Source of the DNA: Bacteroidota bacterium
GTDB taxonomy: Bacteria; Bacteroidota; Bacteroidia; UBA8524
DNA length: 33,539 nt
Assembly (NCBI GenBank): GCA_016124735.1
Contig: WGMZ01000043.1
Span: 1 to 33,539, forward strand
Direction: 5' to 3'
This document shows, in pieces, positions 1 to 8,554 of this stretch. Within the stretch, counting starts at the first letter, position 1, and every line of letters starts with the position of its first letter. A model generated the notes under the pieces. That model did not search any database and was not told where the DNA came from. It saw nothing but the letters and a program-made list of their open reading frames with translations. A program made the position numbers and the translations under genes.

Positions 1-1
1 A

Positions 2-127
2 AAAAGAGAAAACCTTGCAAGATATCTGGCGGAATACTGCTATAAAGTTAACAGGAGATATTTTGGCCTTAATATCTTTGAAAGGCTAGTAAACATAAGT
101 GTTTTGCCTAGTTTAGTGGTAAGTTAA
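2..127 (+). CDS. C-terminal fragment of an IS1595/ISXO2-like transposase (5' end outside window)
   Basis: One frame is open from the window edge to a TAA at 125-127 and encodes 41 residues. The segment contains NLARYLAEYCYKVNRRYFG followed by a FERLVN-like stretch. This resembles the C-terminal end of ISXO2-type DDE transposases of the IS1595 family, which finish with a YLdEfxxRfNRR motif and a short helical tail. The catalytic core would lie to the left of the window. The fragment is short, so family assignment rests on this one motif. The next gene, on the other strand, ends only 7 bases after this stop, so the element's right terminus must lie at or inside the 3' end of that gene. Confidence 0.55.
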   Translation, partial: KRENLARYLAEYCYKVNRRYFGLNIFERLVNISVLPSLVVS

Positions 128-134
128 AGGACAG

Positions 135-1364
135 TCATGAAAAATTATATTCATCCGCTCCAATGCATCGGATATAATCAAAATCATCAATATGGAATTT
201 TCGAAGCAGCTTTCCACTATGCGCGTTATAGACTGAAATTATATAAACCTCGCCACCAAATAATGAATCGTATTGTTTACGCAGGGCATATAAATAGTTG
301 GAATTCGCTGCGGCATAGTTCACATTATAAAAGTCTTCATCTGTGGTCCACGGATGAACCTGATGCATGGAATCAATTCTCACAATTCCATGTGCTCGCT
401 GTCCTCCGTAGTACTCAAATTCCCCCACGACGTAATAGTCCTTTGTTTTAGATGCTACACAGAGCAATTTCTCTTCTAATACAGGAGAGACACCCACTGT
501 GTCTGGAGATGAATTCAACCCTGAATAATAGAGGTGACTTACAGGTTTCGTATTTTTCAGTTCCGAATTCCCATGGAAGATGAGATGCTGATCCGTTTGA
601 CCTATTAGAGATTGTTGATTTCTTACCAGTAAATTTTCATACTCACCATTAGAGTTTCCTGCTGAATCGATATGAACAAAACCATTGTTGCGACTACCGG
701 CATAAGATTGAAAATCCCCAGCAATATAATACCCACCAAAATCATCCGGTAGTGCCTTTTTGGGATATCCGAATTCCAATTGAAAGGGATAAAATAGTGT
801 GGTATCGATTTCTTCTCGAACAAATAAATCGTGCTTTTCTTTACCCCTTTGAAGAAATGAATTACCAAAGATGAAAAGTGTATCTCCAAAGCGTTTTACC
901 TTCACGGGATAAATTCCCTGAGCCCGGTTATCGAATTCAAGTCCTGAAAACAGAGAAGTAACCTTTCCATTTGAATCGATTTGAGCGAGAAAATTTCTAA
1001 CACTATCCCCTATCCGATTAAAATCTCCTGAGAGTATCCATCCTCCCTGTCCGTCATCAATAATCGATGCTGTTTTCGCAGCCTGAACCGGCCCCTTCTC
1101 ACTCCAAAACTGGAGATTGAGGGAACGCATTTGTTGCAGTGCCGTGTCAGAAATGTACAAATGGCTAATTGTGCTGTCCCGATGTCGGATTCCATTAAAA
1201 CTTCCGGCAATGAACATAGTGTCGCCCACTTGCTCCATGTCGAAGATTTCTCCATCAATCTCTGGAATTCTAGCGTTATCCTTTACTTGAGCGTAAGTTG
1301 AGAAGCCATACAAAAACAGACCAATAATGAAAGATAATCGGGATAGAAACATTTTTTGAATCAT
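135..1364 (-). CDS. secreted delta-60-repeat-like protein, possibly truncated at the C-terminus
   Basis: The protein is 409 residues. It starts with a signal peptide (hydrophobic residues about 9-25, likely cleavage after TYAQ); a second Met at codon 5 is an equally usable start. The mature part carries several copies of a repeat such as GDFNRIGDSVRNFLAQID, GDFQSYAGSRNNGFVHID and GEFEYYGGQRAHGIVRID. This looks like the delta-60 repeat (beta-propeller-like) of large secreted proteins. The biological role is unknown. It ends abruptly after DEYNFS with no T9SS C-terminal domain, which secreted Bacteroidota proteins of this kind often carry. Its TGA stop lies 7 bases from the stop of the facing transposase fragment, so the C-terminus may have been lost to an insertion. 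It lies 35 bases downstream of the carbinolamine dehydratase gene and may be co-transcribed with it. Confidence 0.7.
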   Translation of the reverse strand: MIQKMFLSRLSFIIGLFLYGFSTYAQVKDNARIPEIDGEIFDMEQVGDTMFIAGSFNGIRHRDSTISHLYISDTALQQMRSLNLQFWSEKGPVQAAKTASIIDDGQGGWILSGDFNRIGDSVRNFLAQIDSNGKVTSLFSGLEFDNRAQGIYPVKVKRFGDTLFIFGNSFLQRGKEKHDLFVREEIDTTLFYPFQLEFGYPKKALPDDFGGYYIAGDFQSYAGSRNNGFVHIDSAGNSNGEYENLLVRNQQSLIGQTDQHLIFHGNSELKNTKPVSHLYYSGLNSSPDTVGVSPVLEEKLLCVASKTKDYYVVGEFEYYGGQRAHGIVRIDSMHQVHPWTTDEDFYNVNYAAANSNYLYALRKQYDSLFGGEVYIISVYNAHSGKLLRKFHIDDFDYIRCIGADEYNFS

Positions 1365-1376
1365 GTTTCAAACATG
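1362..1376. promoter_or_regulatory. 15-base palindrome covering a start codon
   Basis: CATGTTT and AAACATG flank a single central C, giving a perfect 7-bp inverted repeat. It includes the ATG of the delta-60-like gene. It also contains CATGTTTG on the minus strand, one mismatch from the TAnnTTTG promoter element. It could be an operator or an mRNA hairpin that hides the start codon. Function is not shown by the sequence. Confidence 0.35.
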
Positions 1377-1399
1377 CCATTAAATTTAAAAAGTGCCTA

Positions 1400-1648
1400 T
1401 CATTTTTTCATTATTTCTTCGTAAACACTATCAAGCAAGCTAGCCAATGCTCTATCCTTCTCAGTAACAATATTTCCCGCATCATGCGTCTGCAGCTTAA
1501 CCTGCACCCTGTTGTAGACATTGGTCCACTCCGGGTGATGATTCATCTGCTCTATATGCATGGCCGCATTCACCATAAAAGCGATTGCCGCTACAAAGGT
1601 CTTGAATTCGTATTCTTTGATCAGGGCGTTGTTTTCTTCTTTCCACAT
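1400..1648 (-). CDS. 4a-hydroxytetrahydrobiopterin dehydratase (pterin-4a-carbinolamine dehydratase)
   Basis: From the ATG at 1648 the protein is 82 residues and begins MWKEENNALIKEYEF. It contains the family signature HHPEW.NVYNRVQVKL followed by THDAGNIVTEKD and an LA helix, which carry the active-site histidines. The enzyme dehydrates 4a-hydroxytetrahydrobiopterin after aromatic amino-acid hydroxylation, regenerating the pterin cofactor in the cytoplasm. A longer frame reaches 1732, but the extra 28 residues are Cys/Trp-rich and unlike the family. A perfect TAnnTTTG element sits 4 bases upstream of 1648, so 1648 is preferred. No aromatic amino-acid hydroxylase gene is in the window. Confidence 0.9.
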   Translation of the reverse strand: MWKEENNALIKEYEFKTFVAAIAFMVNAAMHIEQMNHHPEWTNVYNRVQVKLQTHDAGNIVTEKDRALASLLDSVYEEIMKK

Positions 1649-1652
1649 GGCA

Positions 1653-1660
1653 CAAAAATA
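1653..1660 (-). promoter_or_regulatory. -7 promoter element TATTTTTG for the carbinolamine dehydratase gene
   Basis: It is a perfect match to the Bacteroidota consensus TAnnTTTG, 4 bases upstream of the ATG at 1648. No TTG is present at the usual -33 distance, so the call rests on the -7 element alone. It implies a very short or absent 5' leader. Confidence 0.45.
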
Positions 1661-1750
1661 AGGTTCCCGTCCTTTTTGACAGAACCACGACATAGTCGGA
1701 AAAATTGCCGATGCAATGCATATAACTTGCACTTACTAAATTCTACAATT

Positions 1751-2605
1751 ATGAAAACTAGACTCAAGATCCAATTACTTCTTATTGTATTTAGCATTGG
1801 TTTAACTACTTCATCAAGCGCACAACAGAATGATAAGGATTCAAGCCAAAACTATAATTCCTTCTCCACCCGCTACTTCCAAAATTCAAATGCCCTGGCC
1901 ATGAAAAAGGGCGATTATTATGTAATGACACATATAGCCGGTCCCGAGATTCAATATGCCGCTACAAAAAATCTGTCTGTGGGACTCATTAGCAGCTGGC
2001 TCGCAAGCCCGATGATTGCAACCATTCGATATACCATCCCGACAAAAAATAAGAAGGTCAACTTTGGTATTGGAACCATGTTTGGAACAACTGGCTACCT
2101 CAACAATTTCCGGGGTTTTGGCGGTTACCATTATGGAATGATGACCATTGGCGATTATTCTAAAAACCTGACCGTTTCAGCTGGTTACGTTTATTGTGCC
2201 CCGGGTAACACATATAGCCGTAAGGTTCCGGGCACCTATACAGGTATTAAAGTTCCTTTGAACCCAACCAGAGATTTTTTCAGTGGAATAACGACAAGCA
2301 TTTCCGGAATGATGAAAATCGGCGAAAAAACAAGTATTGTTCTTGATGCTACTTTATTGTCGGGAAGATACCAGGAAAACCACACCGATGCCAATTACAC
2401 ATACAGTTCGGACAATACAGAAACGATTGAGGTAAAAGAAATACCTTCTCAAACCACTTTTCTGTATCTGATGCCAGGAATAAGATTTCAAAAATCCGAG
2501 AATAAAGCCTTTCAACTGGCCCTGGCCGGACTTTCAGTCTTTCCTAAAAGCCGAAGCACCTATACCATTCCAGTGCCGGTCTGCTCTTGGTTTGTGAAGT
2601 TTTAA
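1751..2605 (+). CDS. secreted protein, probable outer-membrane beta-barrel, unknown function
   Basis: Starting at the ATG at 1751 the product is 284 residues, with a signal peptide (hydrophobic core about residues 7-20, cleavage probably after SSAQ). An upstream extension of the open frame is antisense to the dehydratase gene and lacks a signal, so it was dropped. The mature chain is rich in Gly, Tyr, Thr and Ser and alternates polar and apolar residues in segments such as NFGIGTMFGTTGYL and LTVSAGYVYCAPG. It ends in the aromatic sequence CSWFVKF; a terminal Phe is typical of outer-membrane barrels. I do not recognise the family. It is divergent from the dehydratase gene (102-base gap) and probably monocistronic. 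Confidence 0.7.
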   Translation: MKTRLKIQLLLIVFSIGLTTSSSAQQNDKDSSQNYNSFSTRYFQNSNALAMKKGDYYVMTHIAGPEIQYAATKNLSVGLISSWLASPMIATIRYTIPTKNKKVNFGIGTMFGTTGYLNNFRGFGGYHYGMMTIGDYSKNLTVSAGYVYCAPGNTYSRKVPGTYTGIKVPLNPTRDFFSGITTSISGMMKIGEKTSIVLDATLLSGRYQENHTDANYTYSSDNTETIEVKEIPSQTTFLYLMPGIRFQKSENKAFQLALAGLSVFPKSRSTYTIPVPVCSWFVKF

Positions 2606-2619
2606 TGGGAAGATAAATT

Positions 2620-2637
2620 CCATACAAACGAGTATGG
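2620..2637. promoter_or_regulatory. inverted repeat between the -33 and -7 positions of the thioredoxin-like gene
   Basis: CCATAC and GTATGG form a perfect 6-bp inverted repeat with a 6-base spacer. It ends 11 bases before the -7 element at 2649, where a repressor would block RNA polymerase. There is no T-run after it, so it is not an obvious terminator for the preceding gene. Confidence 0.3.
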
Positions 2638-2648
2638 CAACAAGACTG

Positions 2649-2656
2649 TACTTTTG
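2649..2656 (+). promoter_or_regulatory. -7 promoter element TACTTTTG for the thioredoxin-like gene
   Basis: It is a perfect TAnnTTTG match ending 5 bases before the ATG at 2662. No TTG lies at the -33 position. If active, the transcript would be leaderless or nearly so. Confidence 0.45.
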
Positions 2657-2661
2657 CAGCC

Positions 2662-3258
2662 ATGCTCAATCTGAAGGAATACGTAAACAATGCTTTTACC
2701 TATGAAGAATACAGACAGCTGGGAAAGGACCTGGTTGAACAAGGTAAAACGACAGGATATGAACAAAGCGAATCCCGTATCCATTTTACGCGGTTGAATG
2801 ATAAAAGGATGGATCGGCTTGATAAAACCATTCAATTGGATGCTGCTCAACTAGCCCAATTGAAAGAGTACAAGTCCGACTCCATCTTTTTTGTTATTAC
2901 TGAAATGTGGTGCGGAGACTCTGCTGCCATTATTCCTCTGCTTCACAAAATCACACAAGCCCATCGCAGGATCAGGCTTCTTATCATTTTGAGAGATGAG
3001 AATCCGGAATTGATGGATGAATATGGAACAAATGGAACGAGTTCCATTCCGAAGTTGATCTTATTAAATCGCCAATTCGAAAAGCTTGGAATATGGGGAC
3101 CTCGTCCGGCACATGCACAGGAAATGATGCTTAACTGGAAAGCTCAACCCGTTGGACCCAAAAGCGAAGTGGATGAAGCCATTCAACGCTGGTACATTGA
3201 AGACAAAGGACAATCCATTATCAAAGAAATTTTGGACCTGTTAACGAATCAAAGTTAG
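2662..3258 (+). CDS. thioredoxin-family protein with a single-cysteine WCGDS active site
   Basis: The protein is 198 residues with no signal peptide, so cytoplasmic. A helical N-terminal part (1-70) precedes a thioredoxin-fold core with strand FFVITE, the active-site-like motif MWCGDSA, and the cis-Pro segment SSIPKLILL. The second cysteine of the classical CxxC is Ser, as in the Bacteroidota group annotated as thioredoxin family protein (Pfam Thioredoxin_9, from memory). Such a site could do monothiol or thiol-transfer chemistry but not ordinary dithiol disulfide reduction; the substrate is unknown. The last 18 bases overlap antisense with the 3' end of the giant PKD gene. Confidence 0.85.
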   Translation: MLNLKEYVNNAFTYEEYRQLGKDLVEQGKTTGYEQSESRIHFTRLNDKRMDRLDKTIQLDAAQLAQLKEYKSDSIFFVITEMWCGDSAAIIPLLHKITQAHRRIRLLIILRDENPELMDEYGTNGTSSIPKLILLNRQFEKLGIWGPRPAHAQEMMLNWKAQPVGPKSEVDEAIQRWYIEDKGQSIIKEILDLLTNQS

Positions 3259-6200
3259 GTTACCGGATAAGCTCTCAAAGTCTTTGTCCACACCTTTGTA
3301 TTCGATATAGTAAATATATACGCCTTGAGGAGCAGGTTCTCCACCCACCGTGCCATCCCATCCCTCGTCCATGTTATGGGTTTCAAATAGCATTTGACCC
3401 CAGCGATCGTAAATGGCCATGTAGAAATCAGATATGTACATGCCCTTCGGATAAAAATGGCTGTTCTCCTTCAGTCCGCCTACTGGCCGGAATGCATTGG
3501 GCACGTAGATTCTGCTGTGCACCGGCGCACAGGCAATGCTAGAATGAGATGTCTTACCTCCATCCAAAGTTGATCTGGCGGTTATGCGGTAACAATAATC
3601 CGCCCGTTGGTTGACATCCGTAATCATGTCGGTATAGGAAGTGGTAAATCCGTCGGTAGTGGCCAGATAAACAAACTGACCCTTGTCGTAAATTTCAATA
3701 TCATAGAAATCTACTCCCTCTTCCCAATATTCGTATTGGTCCCAGGTGAGCTTGGGCCTATCATTCGTATCAATTTCTGCTTTCAGAATCATAGTCCGTC
3801 CATAATTCGAAGGTTCAGATTGGTAACCACAAGAATCCTGAACAATTGTTCTATAATAATAATTTCGCAGTGATGCGCTATCTACTCTGTCGTAGCCATT
3901 GTTGGAATATTCATCAAAGCGTTTCGTTTCATGGTAATTGATTCCATCTTTCGACCGCTCCAGAATATAGTAGGCCACTTTTTCCTTACCCCCCTTTGAA
4001 TAGCTCCACTGAATCAGGTTTTTATTGTTTCCTTCAATGGAGGCCGCATACAATTCATTCGGAGCGACATAAGGAATGTAATGAGGAATGGTACCGCTGG
4101 AATCTGAAAAGCTTTCCTGGTATTTTCCCGAGCCTGTTGCCTTGATTTTGTAATAATATCCCTGGTTACATGTGATTGCCGAGTCAAAAGCATAGAGTTG
4201 ATTTCCCGAAACTTCCATCAATTTTTCAAAGCCTATTCCCGGCTTTAAGCGCCAGATTTCGTAACCATCGGGTTGCCAACCCTCGTATGCGTTCCAGGTC
4301 AAATGACTTGAATTATTAGCAGGTGCGGCCGTGAGCTCAATGGTTCTGTGCGGCGTAAGGGCAGAAGTATCGGTATAATATCCACAGAAATTCTTTGTCA
4401 AAACACGGTACCGGTAACTTTGATGCAAGGTTGGAACAGCATCCAGGAAAATAGTATCCTGGCTGTTTGTGATTTCCGCAATGGAGTTAAAGCGACCCGA
4501 AGCACCCATTCTCTGTACAATATACTTTTCAAAATCCACGCTGTTGTTTGACTGGAACCACGTGGAGGTTCTGTTATCGTCATCTACCGAAGTCCGGAAT
4601 ATTTCAGAAACCACCGGAGCAAAATTATCTCCAACCACCAAACTGTCTCCCGGCAATACGTACCCTTTGCATCCGTATTGATTTACAAAATTCAAATGCG
4701 GTTGATAAACCCCCTTGTTTAAATAGACATGCTTAATTACACTGTCTGAAACAGACAGGGAATTTCCATCATCAAAATCCCAATTCACCTGGGTAACCTG
4801 TCCAACGCCCAGATTCACCAATTCAATCTGAATACTATCCATTGCACAGCTTCGGGGTGAAGCCAGTTTGACTTTACCCGTTGGATCTGAGACGATCGCA
4901 ATATCACTCACCGAATCCATGCAACCCTTCACTGAAGTTGCAAAAAGTAATACCGGATAATCTCCTTCATTTGGATACTTATAGTGGGGAGCGCGCTCCT
5001 TCACAGAATCCTGCTTTGTAAAATACCAGGTGTAATTGACTGTATCTCCATATTCTTCCGTCAGGTTGAGTGTTTTACTCGAATCACCTTTGCAGCCCGG
5101 AATAACCGAAAATGCGGCCACAGGCCTTGGAAAAACTTTGATCGTATCCTTGCTCGCTACAATATACTGACAGCCCGATTGGTCTTTTACAAATGCAGAT
5201 GGAACATAAGAACCGTGTGTTTTATAAACATAGGTAAAATCGGTCGAGTCTTTGATATTGCTGCCATCCCGCATATTCCAATTGATTTCCGCATTTCCCA
5301 GTGCCAGCGAATTGATCTTCAAGGTCAGAGGTTCGCAGCCTGATAATACATCGATGGAATAGGTGATTTTAGTTCCCTGAATATGGATATACGCCGGCTT
5401 AATGATCGAGTCAACACATCCAAGGCTGTCGGTTATTTTCAAAGAAATATCATACTTGCCAGGTTCCAAATAAGCTTTGACCGGTTGGCGCGCATTTCCT
5501 TTTGCTCCATCTCCAAGCGACCATTCCCAGTCTATGATGCCATTATAAGATGACTTGGAACTATCGTAAAAACTTACCACCATAGGTGGGCAAAGCTTGA
5601 AGGTGTCGGATGCCCTGAAATCTGCCTTCAGATTTCTTACATCAATATTCAGATCATTCCTTAGCGTGTCTGCACAGCCTATCGAATCGATAATTATTAA
5701 TTTCATCGCATAGATGGAATCGTGCATATAGCTGTGGAAGACACTATTGGAATCGTAAGTTTCAACAGTACCATCTCCGAATTCCCATCGGAACTGAAGT
5801 GGTTTCGGGGAAGTAGTGTCAAGGATACTCGCTTCAAAATACTGTTTGTCTCCGAGACAGGTTGCTCTTCGTTCATGTATAAACTCTCCTTTTGGCCTGT
5901 AGACCAACATCCTGTCTTCTGCATAATTACTGCATCCCGCGGTATCAATGGCAGAATACCTGAAAAAGTATCCACTATCCTGTGGATAGGAAGCTTCTGA
6001 GAAATAGTATGGAATGGTATCCGAAGTTATTTTTATGGACTCAATGAAACTTAAGTTTTTGTATACGCTAACACTGGCATTTTTAATCGGCCTCTCCCCG
6101 CCTACATGGGTAACCATGTTTACCAGTTTCGGCGCACAAATAGGGTCGTCCGGCGTAAGAAAATCAAAGCCGGGTCCATAAACATGGAGGTAGTTCTTTT

Positions 6201-8520
6201 TGACATTCGTGTAACGACAACCCTTATATATCGCTGAATATATTACATCGTACCACCCTGGTTTTGGCGGGTAGTATTGACAATTTCTGGTCGTACATGC
6301 CAACACCTCTCCAATCGTCCAATACCAACCCTCAGATCCAGGGGTTTGATCAAAAAACCAGGTTGTTTGACGGGTACAAACTGCCGTATCCGATCGCCAT
6401 TTGAGAATATCAGAGCTGGCTACAACGAAACTGTAACTCGAGGTATCCCAGCAGCCCGTCAAGGTATCGTTGGTAATCAGATTTGCGGTAAAATCACCCG
6501 GAGCATATACATGACTTACATTATCCCTTAAGTCGGTTTTAATCGTATCTCCATCTCCAAATATCCACTGAAAATATTGTCCTCCGATCGACCTGTTTTC
6601 AAAGAAAAGTGAGTCACCATTGCACCCCCCCGAAATTGCAGTTAAATGTGAGGTGGGATCCAGAACATTAATTAAATTCTTTTTGACCATGCTATCCGGA
6701 CAACCATGATGATAGGCCACCAACAACACATCGTAATAGGCTGAATTCGAAGTGTAAGTAAAGTCGGCTTCTTCCTTACCTTTGATTCGCAAACCCGTGC
6801 CAGGAAACCATTCAAAATAGTCAGCTTTCACATTTCCCTGGTTTGTGAGACTTTTAAAGTGAACCTTCAACTGATTTCTGCAACCCGTTGTATGGTCGAC
6901 AGTAAAGTTTGCCGCCGGTTGCATTCCCACCCCGATGGTATCATAAAATGCAGAATCTACGCACCCGTCGTCGGTCTTCACCCGGATATAGGGAAGAAAA
7001 AGCCCCGTATCATTGTAGGTGTGATTTGGGAATGATTGATTTGAATAAGTCCCATCTCCAAATCGGTAAGAAACAGAAGCCAATGGAGCATAGGAGATAG
7101 TATTATTAGAGAAACCTACGGTCAATGGAGCACAGCCCGAAAGAACGGAAGGTGTAAAATCTGCCCGGGGAGGACCGATTTTTATCATATCGCTGGCACG
7201 AACCGTATCGATGCACCCATTTGATCCGGTAACTTTCAACCTTACGGTAAATTTTCCCGTGTCAGGGTAATGTTTCTGAGGATTTCTAGCGGTGGAAGTT
7301 GTTCCATCTCCAAATTGCCATTCCCAACTGGAACCCACCGTAGTGGTTGAGGTAAATTTGACATCATGTGGTGCAGAACAGGCGGTTGAATCATCTGCAT
7401 AAAAAGCCGCACTGGGACCTGGGGATACTTGAACCAGATTCGTTTTAGTGATTGAATCTTTGCAGCCATTCGGTGTGGTAACCACTAATTTTACCGAATA
7501 ATTGCCTGAATTGCGAAATAATACACCTGTATCTTTTGCGGAGCTCCGGGCTATGGAGCCAAAGGACCATTCGTATTGATTCCCCACCAAGTTTGGAAGG
7601 GAGGAATTTCCAAAATTTACGAAGAGCGGCGGACAGCCAACATTGGGATTACTGGAAAAATTTGCTTTGGCAATTTCAACATTGATAAAGCTTTTCTTCG
7701 TAATCGTATCGCGGCAGCCGTTGGAGTTAACCACAATGAGTCTGACATCGAAGCCTCCGGCCGATTGATACACGTGACTGGGAGTTTTAGTTGTGGATGT
7801 GCCACCATCTCCAAAATCCCATTCATACGATACCGCACCCGTGGCCTTTGGATCTGTCGTATTGACAAAACTCACCGAGTGAGGATAGGAGCACCCTACC
7901 TGACTGCCCGATGCAAAGTCTGCGACCGGAATGGGTATAACCGTTATGAGTGCTTTCTTTTCCTTGATGGATTGACAGCCATTGGAATCCGTCACAATTA
8001 ATTTGACACTGAAGGTTCCAGGAGTCTGATAAACGTAAGAGGTGTTTCTGTTTGTATCAGAAAAGGTATTTCCAAAATCCCAAAAATAATCAGTAATGGG
8101 GCCACTCCCCAGCGTGGTTTTATTTGTGAAGCTGACAGGCCAAGGCTGACATCCCGTGGCCGTCGAGTTGATAAAATCTGCACTGGGCTTGTCAAAAATG
8201 GAAATGTAGGCGGTTTTGGTGGTTTTTACCACCTGATTGTTGGGAAAAGTCGCCTCAAGAGTGACTGTATAAACACCCGATTTGAAATAAACATTGCTCG
8301 GGTCTTTTTGAGTCGATGTGTTTCCATCACCAAAATCCCATTTATAACTGACAGGAGCCGGACTCGACTGGTCCGAAAAATTGATTGTATAGGGTGCGCA
8401 GCCCTTCAGCGCATTGGCAACAAAATCGCATGTTTGAGCCCACACGCCTCCCACGGAACATAGCGTTCCCACTAAGCAAAGGATACTAATCCTCCGTACG
8501 GATGTCAAGAGCTCTGGCAA
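3241..8520 (-). CDS. giant PKD-array surface protein with T9SS type-B C-terminal domain
   Basis: The product is 1759 residues. A signal peptide (cleavage probably after VWAQ, about residue 29) is followed by roughly 14-15 PKD or PKD-like domains to about residue 1293, many with the WDFGDG-type core. Three or four fibronectin-III-like modules follow (about 1295-1660), then a C-terminal domain of about 90 residues with YVPNAF, IYDRWGQ.LFET and WDGTVGGEPAPQGVYIY. That is the gliding-motility-associated / T9SS type-B sorting domain. The protein should be exported by Sec, moved across the outer membrane by T9SS and displayed as an adhesin or gliding-type filament. The start is TTG: a TAG lies two codons upstream, no ATG precedes the signal peptide, and codon 5 is also TTG. 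It is probably monocistronic. PKD domains commonly pair a GC at the start with a late NGC.D, which suggests disulfides. Confidence 0.93.
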   Translation of the reverse strand: MPELLTSVRRISILCLVGTLCSVGGVWAQTCDFVANALKGCAPYTINFSDQSSPAPVSYKWDFGDGNTSTQKDPSNVYFKSGVYTVTLEATFPNNQVVKTTKTAYISIFDKPSADFINSTATGCQPWPVSFTNKTTLGSGPITDYFWDFGNTFSDTNRNTSYVYQTPGTFSVKLIVTDSNGCQSIKEKKALITVIPIPVADFASGSQVGCSYPHSVSFVNTTDPKATGAVSYEWDFGDGGTSTTKTPSHVYQSAGGFDVRLIVVNSNGCRDTITKKSFINVEIAKANFSSNPNVGCPPLFVNFGNSSLPNLVGNQYEWSFGSIARSSAKDTGVLFRNSGNYSVKLVVTTPNGCKDSITKTNLVQVSPGPSAAFYADDSTACSAPHDVKFTSTTTVGSSWEWQFGDGTTSTARNPQKHYPDTGKFTVRLKVTGSNGCIDTVRASDMIKIGPPRADFTPSVLSGCAPLTVGFSNNTISYAPLASVSYRFGDGTYSNQSFPNHTYNDTGLFLPYIRVKTDDGCVDSAFYDTIGVGMQPAANFTVDHTTGCRNQLKVHFKSLTNQGNVKADYFEWFPGTGLRIKGKEEADFTYTSNSAYYDVLLVAYHHGCPDSMVKKNLINVLDPTSHLTAISGGCNGDSLFFENRSIGGQYFQWIFGDGDTIKTDLRDNVSHVYAPGDFTANLITNDTLTGCWDTSSYSFVVASSDILKWRSDTAVCTRQTTWFFDQTPGSEGWYWTIGEVLACTTRNCQYYPPKPGWYDVIYSAIYKGCRYTNVKKNYLHVYGPGFDFLTPDDPICAPKLVNMVTHVGGERPIKNASVSVYKNLSFIESIKITSDTIPYYFSEASYPQDSGYFFRYSAIDTAGCSNYAEDRMLVYRPKGEFIHERRATCLGDKQYFEASILDTTSPKPLQFRWEFGDGTVETYDSNSVFHSYMHDSIYAMKLIIIDSIGCADTLRNDLNIDVRNLKADFRASDTFKLCPPMVVSFYDSSKSSYNGIIDWEWSLGDGAKGNARQPVKAYLEPGKYDISLKITDSLGCVDSIIKPAYIHIQGTKITYSIDVLSGCEPLTLKINSLALGNAEINWNMRDGSNIKDSTDFTYVYKTHGSYVPSAFVKDQSGCQYIVASKDTIKVFPRPVAAFSVIPGCKGDSSKTLNLTEEYGDTVNYTWYFTKQDSVKERAPHYKYPNEGDYPVLLFATSVKGCMDSVSDIAIVSDPTGKVKLASPRSCAMDSIQIELVNLGVGQVTQVNWDFDDGNSLSVSDSVIKHVYLNKGVYQPHLNFVNQYGCKGYVLPGDSLVVGDNFAPVVSEIFRTSVDDDNRTSTWFQSNNSVDFEKYIVQRMGASGRFNSIAEITNSQDTIFLDAVPTLHQSYRYRVLTKNFCGYYTDTSALTPHRTIELTAAPANNSSHLTWNAYEGWQPDGYEIWRLKPGIGFEKLMEVSGNQLYAFDSAITCNQGYYYKIKATGSGKYQESFSDSSGTIPHYIPYVAPNELYAASIEGNNKNLIQWSYSKGGKEKVAYYILERSKDGINYHETKRFDEYSNNGYDRVDSASLRNYYYRTIVQDSCGYQSEPSNYGRTMILKAEIDTNDRPKLTWDQYEYWEEGVDFYDIEIYDKGQFVYLATTDGFTTSYTDMITDVNQRADYCYRITARSTLDGGKTSHSSIACAPVHSRIYVPNAFRPVGGLKENSHFYPKGMYISDFYMAIYDRWGQMLFETHNMDEGWDGTVGGEPAPQGVYIYYIEYKGVDKDFESLSGNLTLIR

Positions 8521-8527
8521 AACCTAT

Positions 8528-8554
8528 CAAAGTTACAAAATAAATCCCCGTCAA
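8528..8554 (-). promoter_or_regulatory. promoter of the giant PKD gene (TTG-N16-TAACTTTG)
   Basis: TAACTTTG (8528-8535, minus) is a perfect -7 element 7 bases before the TTG start codon. A TTG at 8552-8554 lies 16 bases further up, slightly short of the usual spacing. The -33 TTG sits in the loop of the terminator hairpin of the upstream operon, so termination and initiation elements share the same 40 bases. Confidence 0.55.

Noticed and set aside
137-451. 104-codon plus-strand open frame
   Set aside because: It is antisense to the delta-60-like secreted protein, which has a signal peptide and clear repeats; the antisense product shows no recognisable domain.
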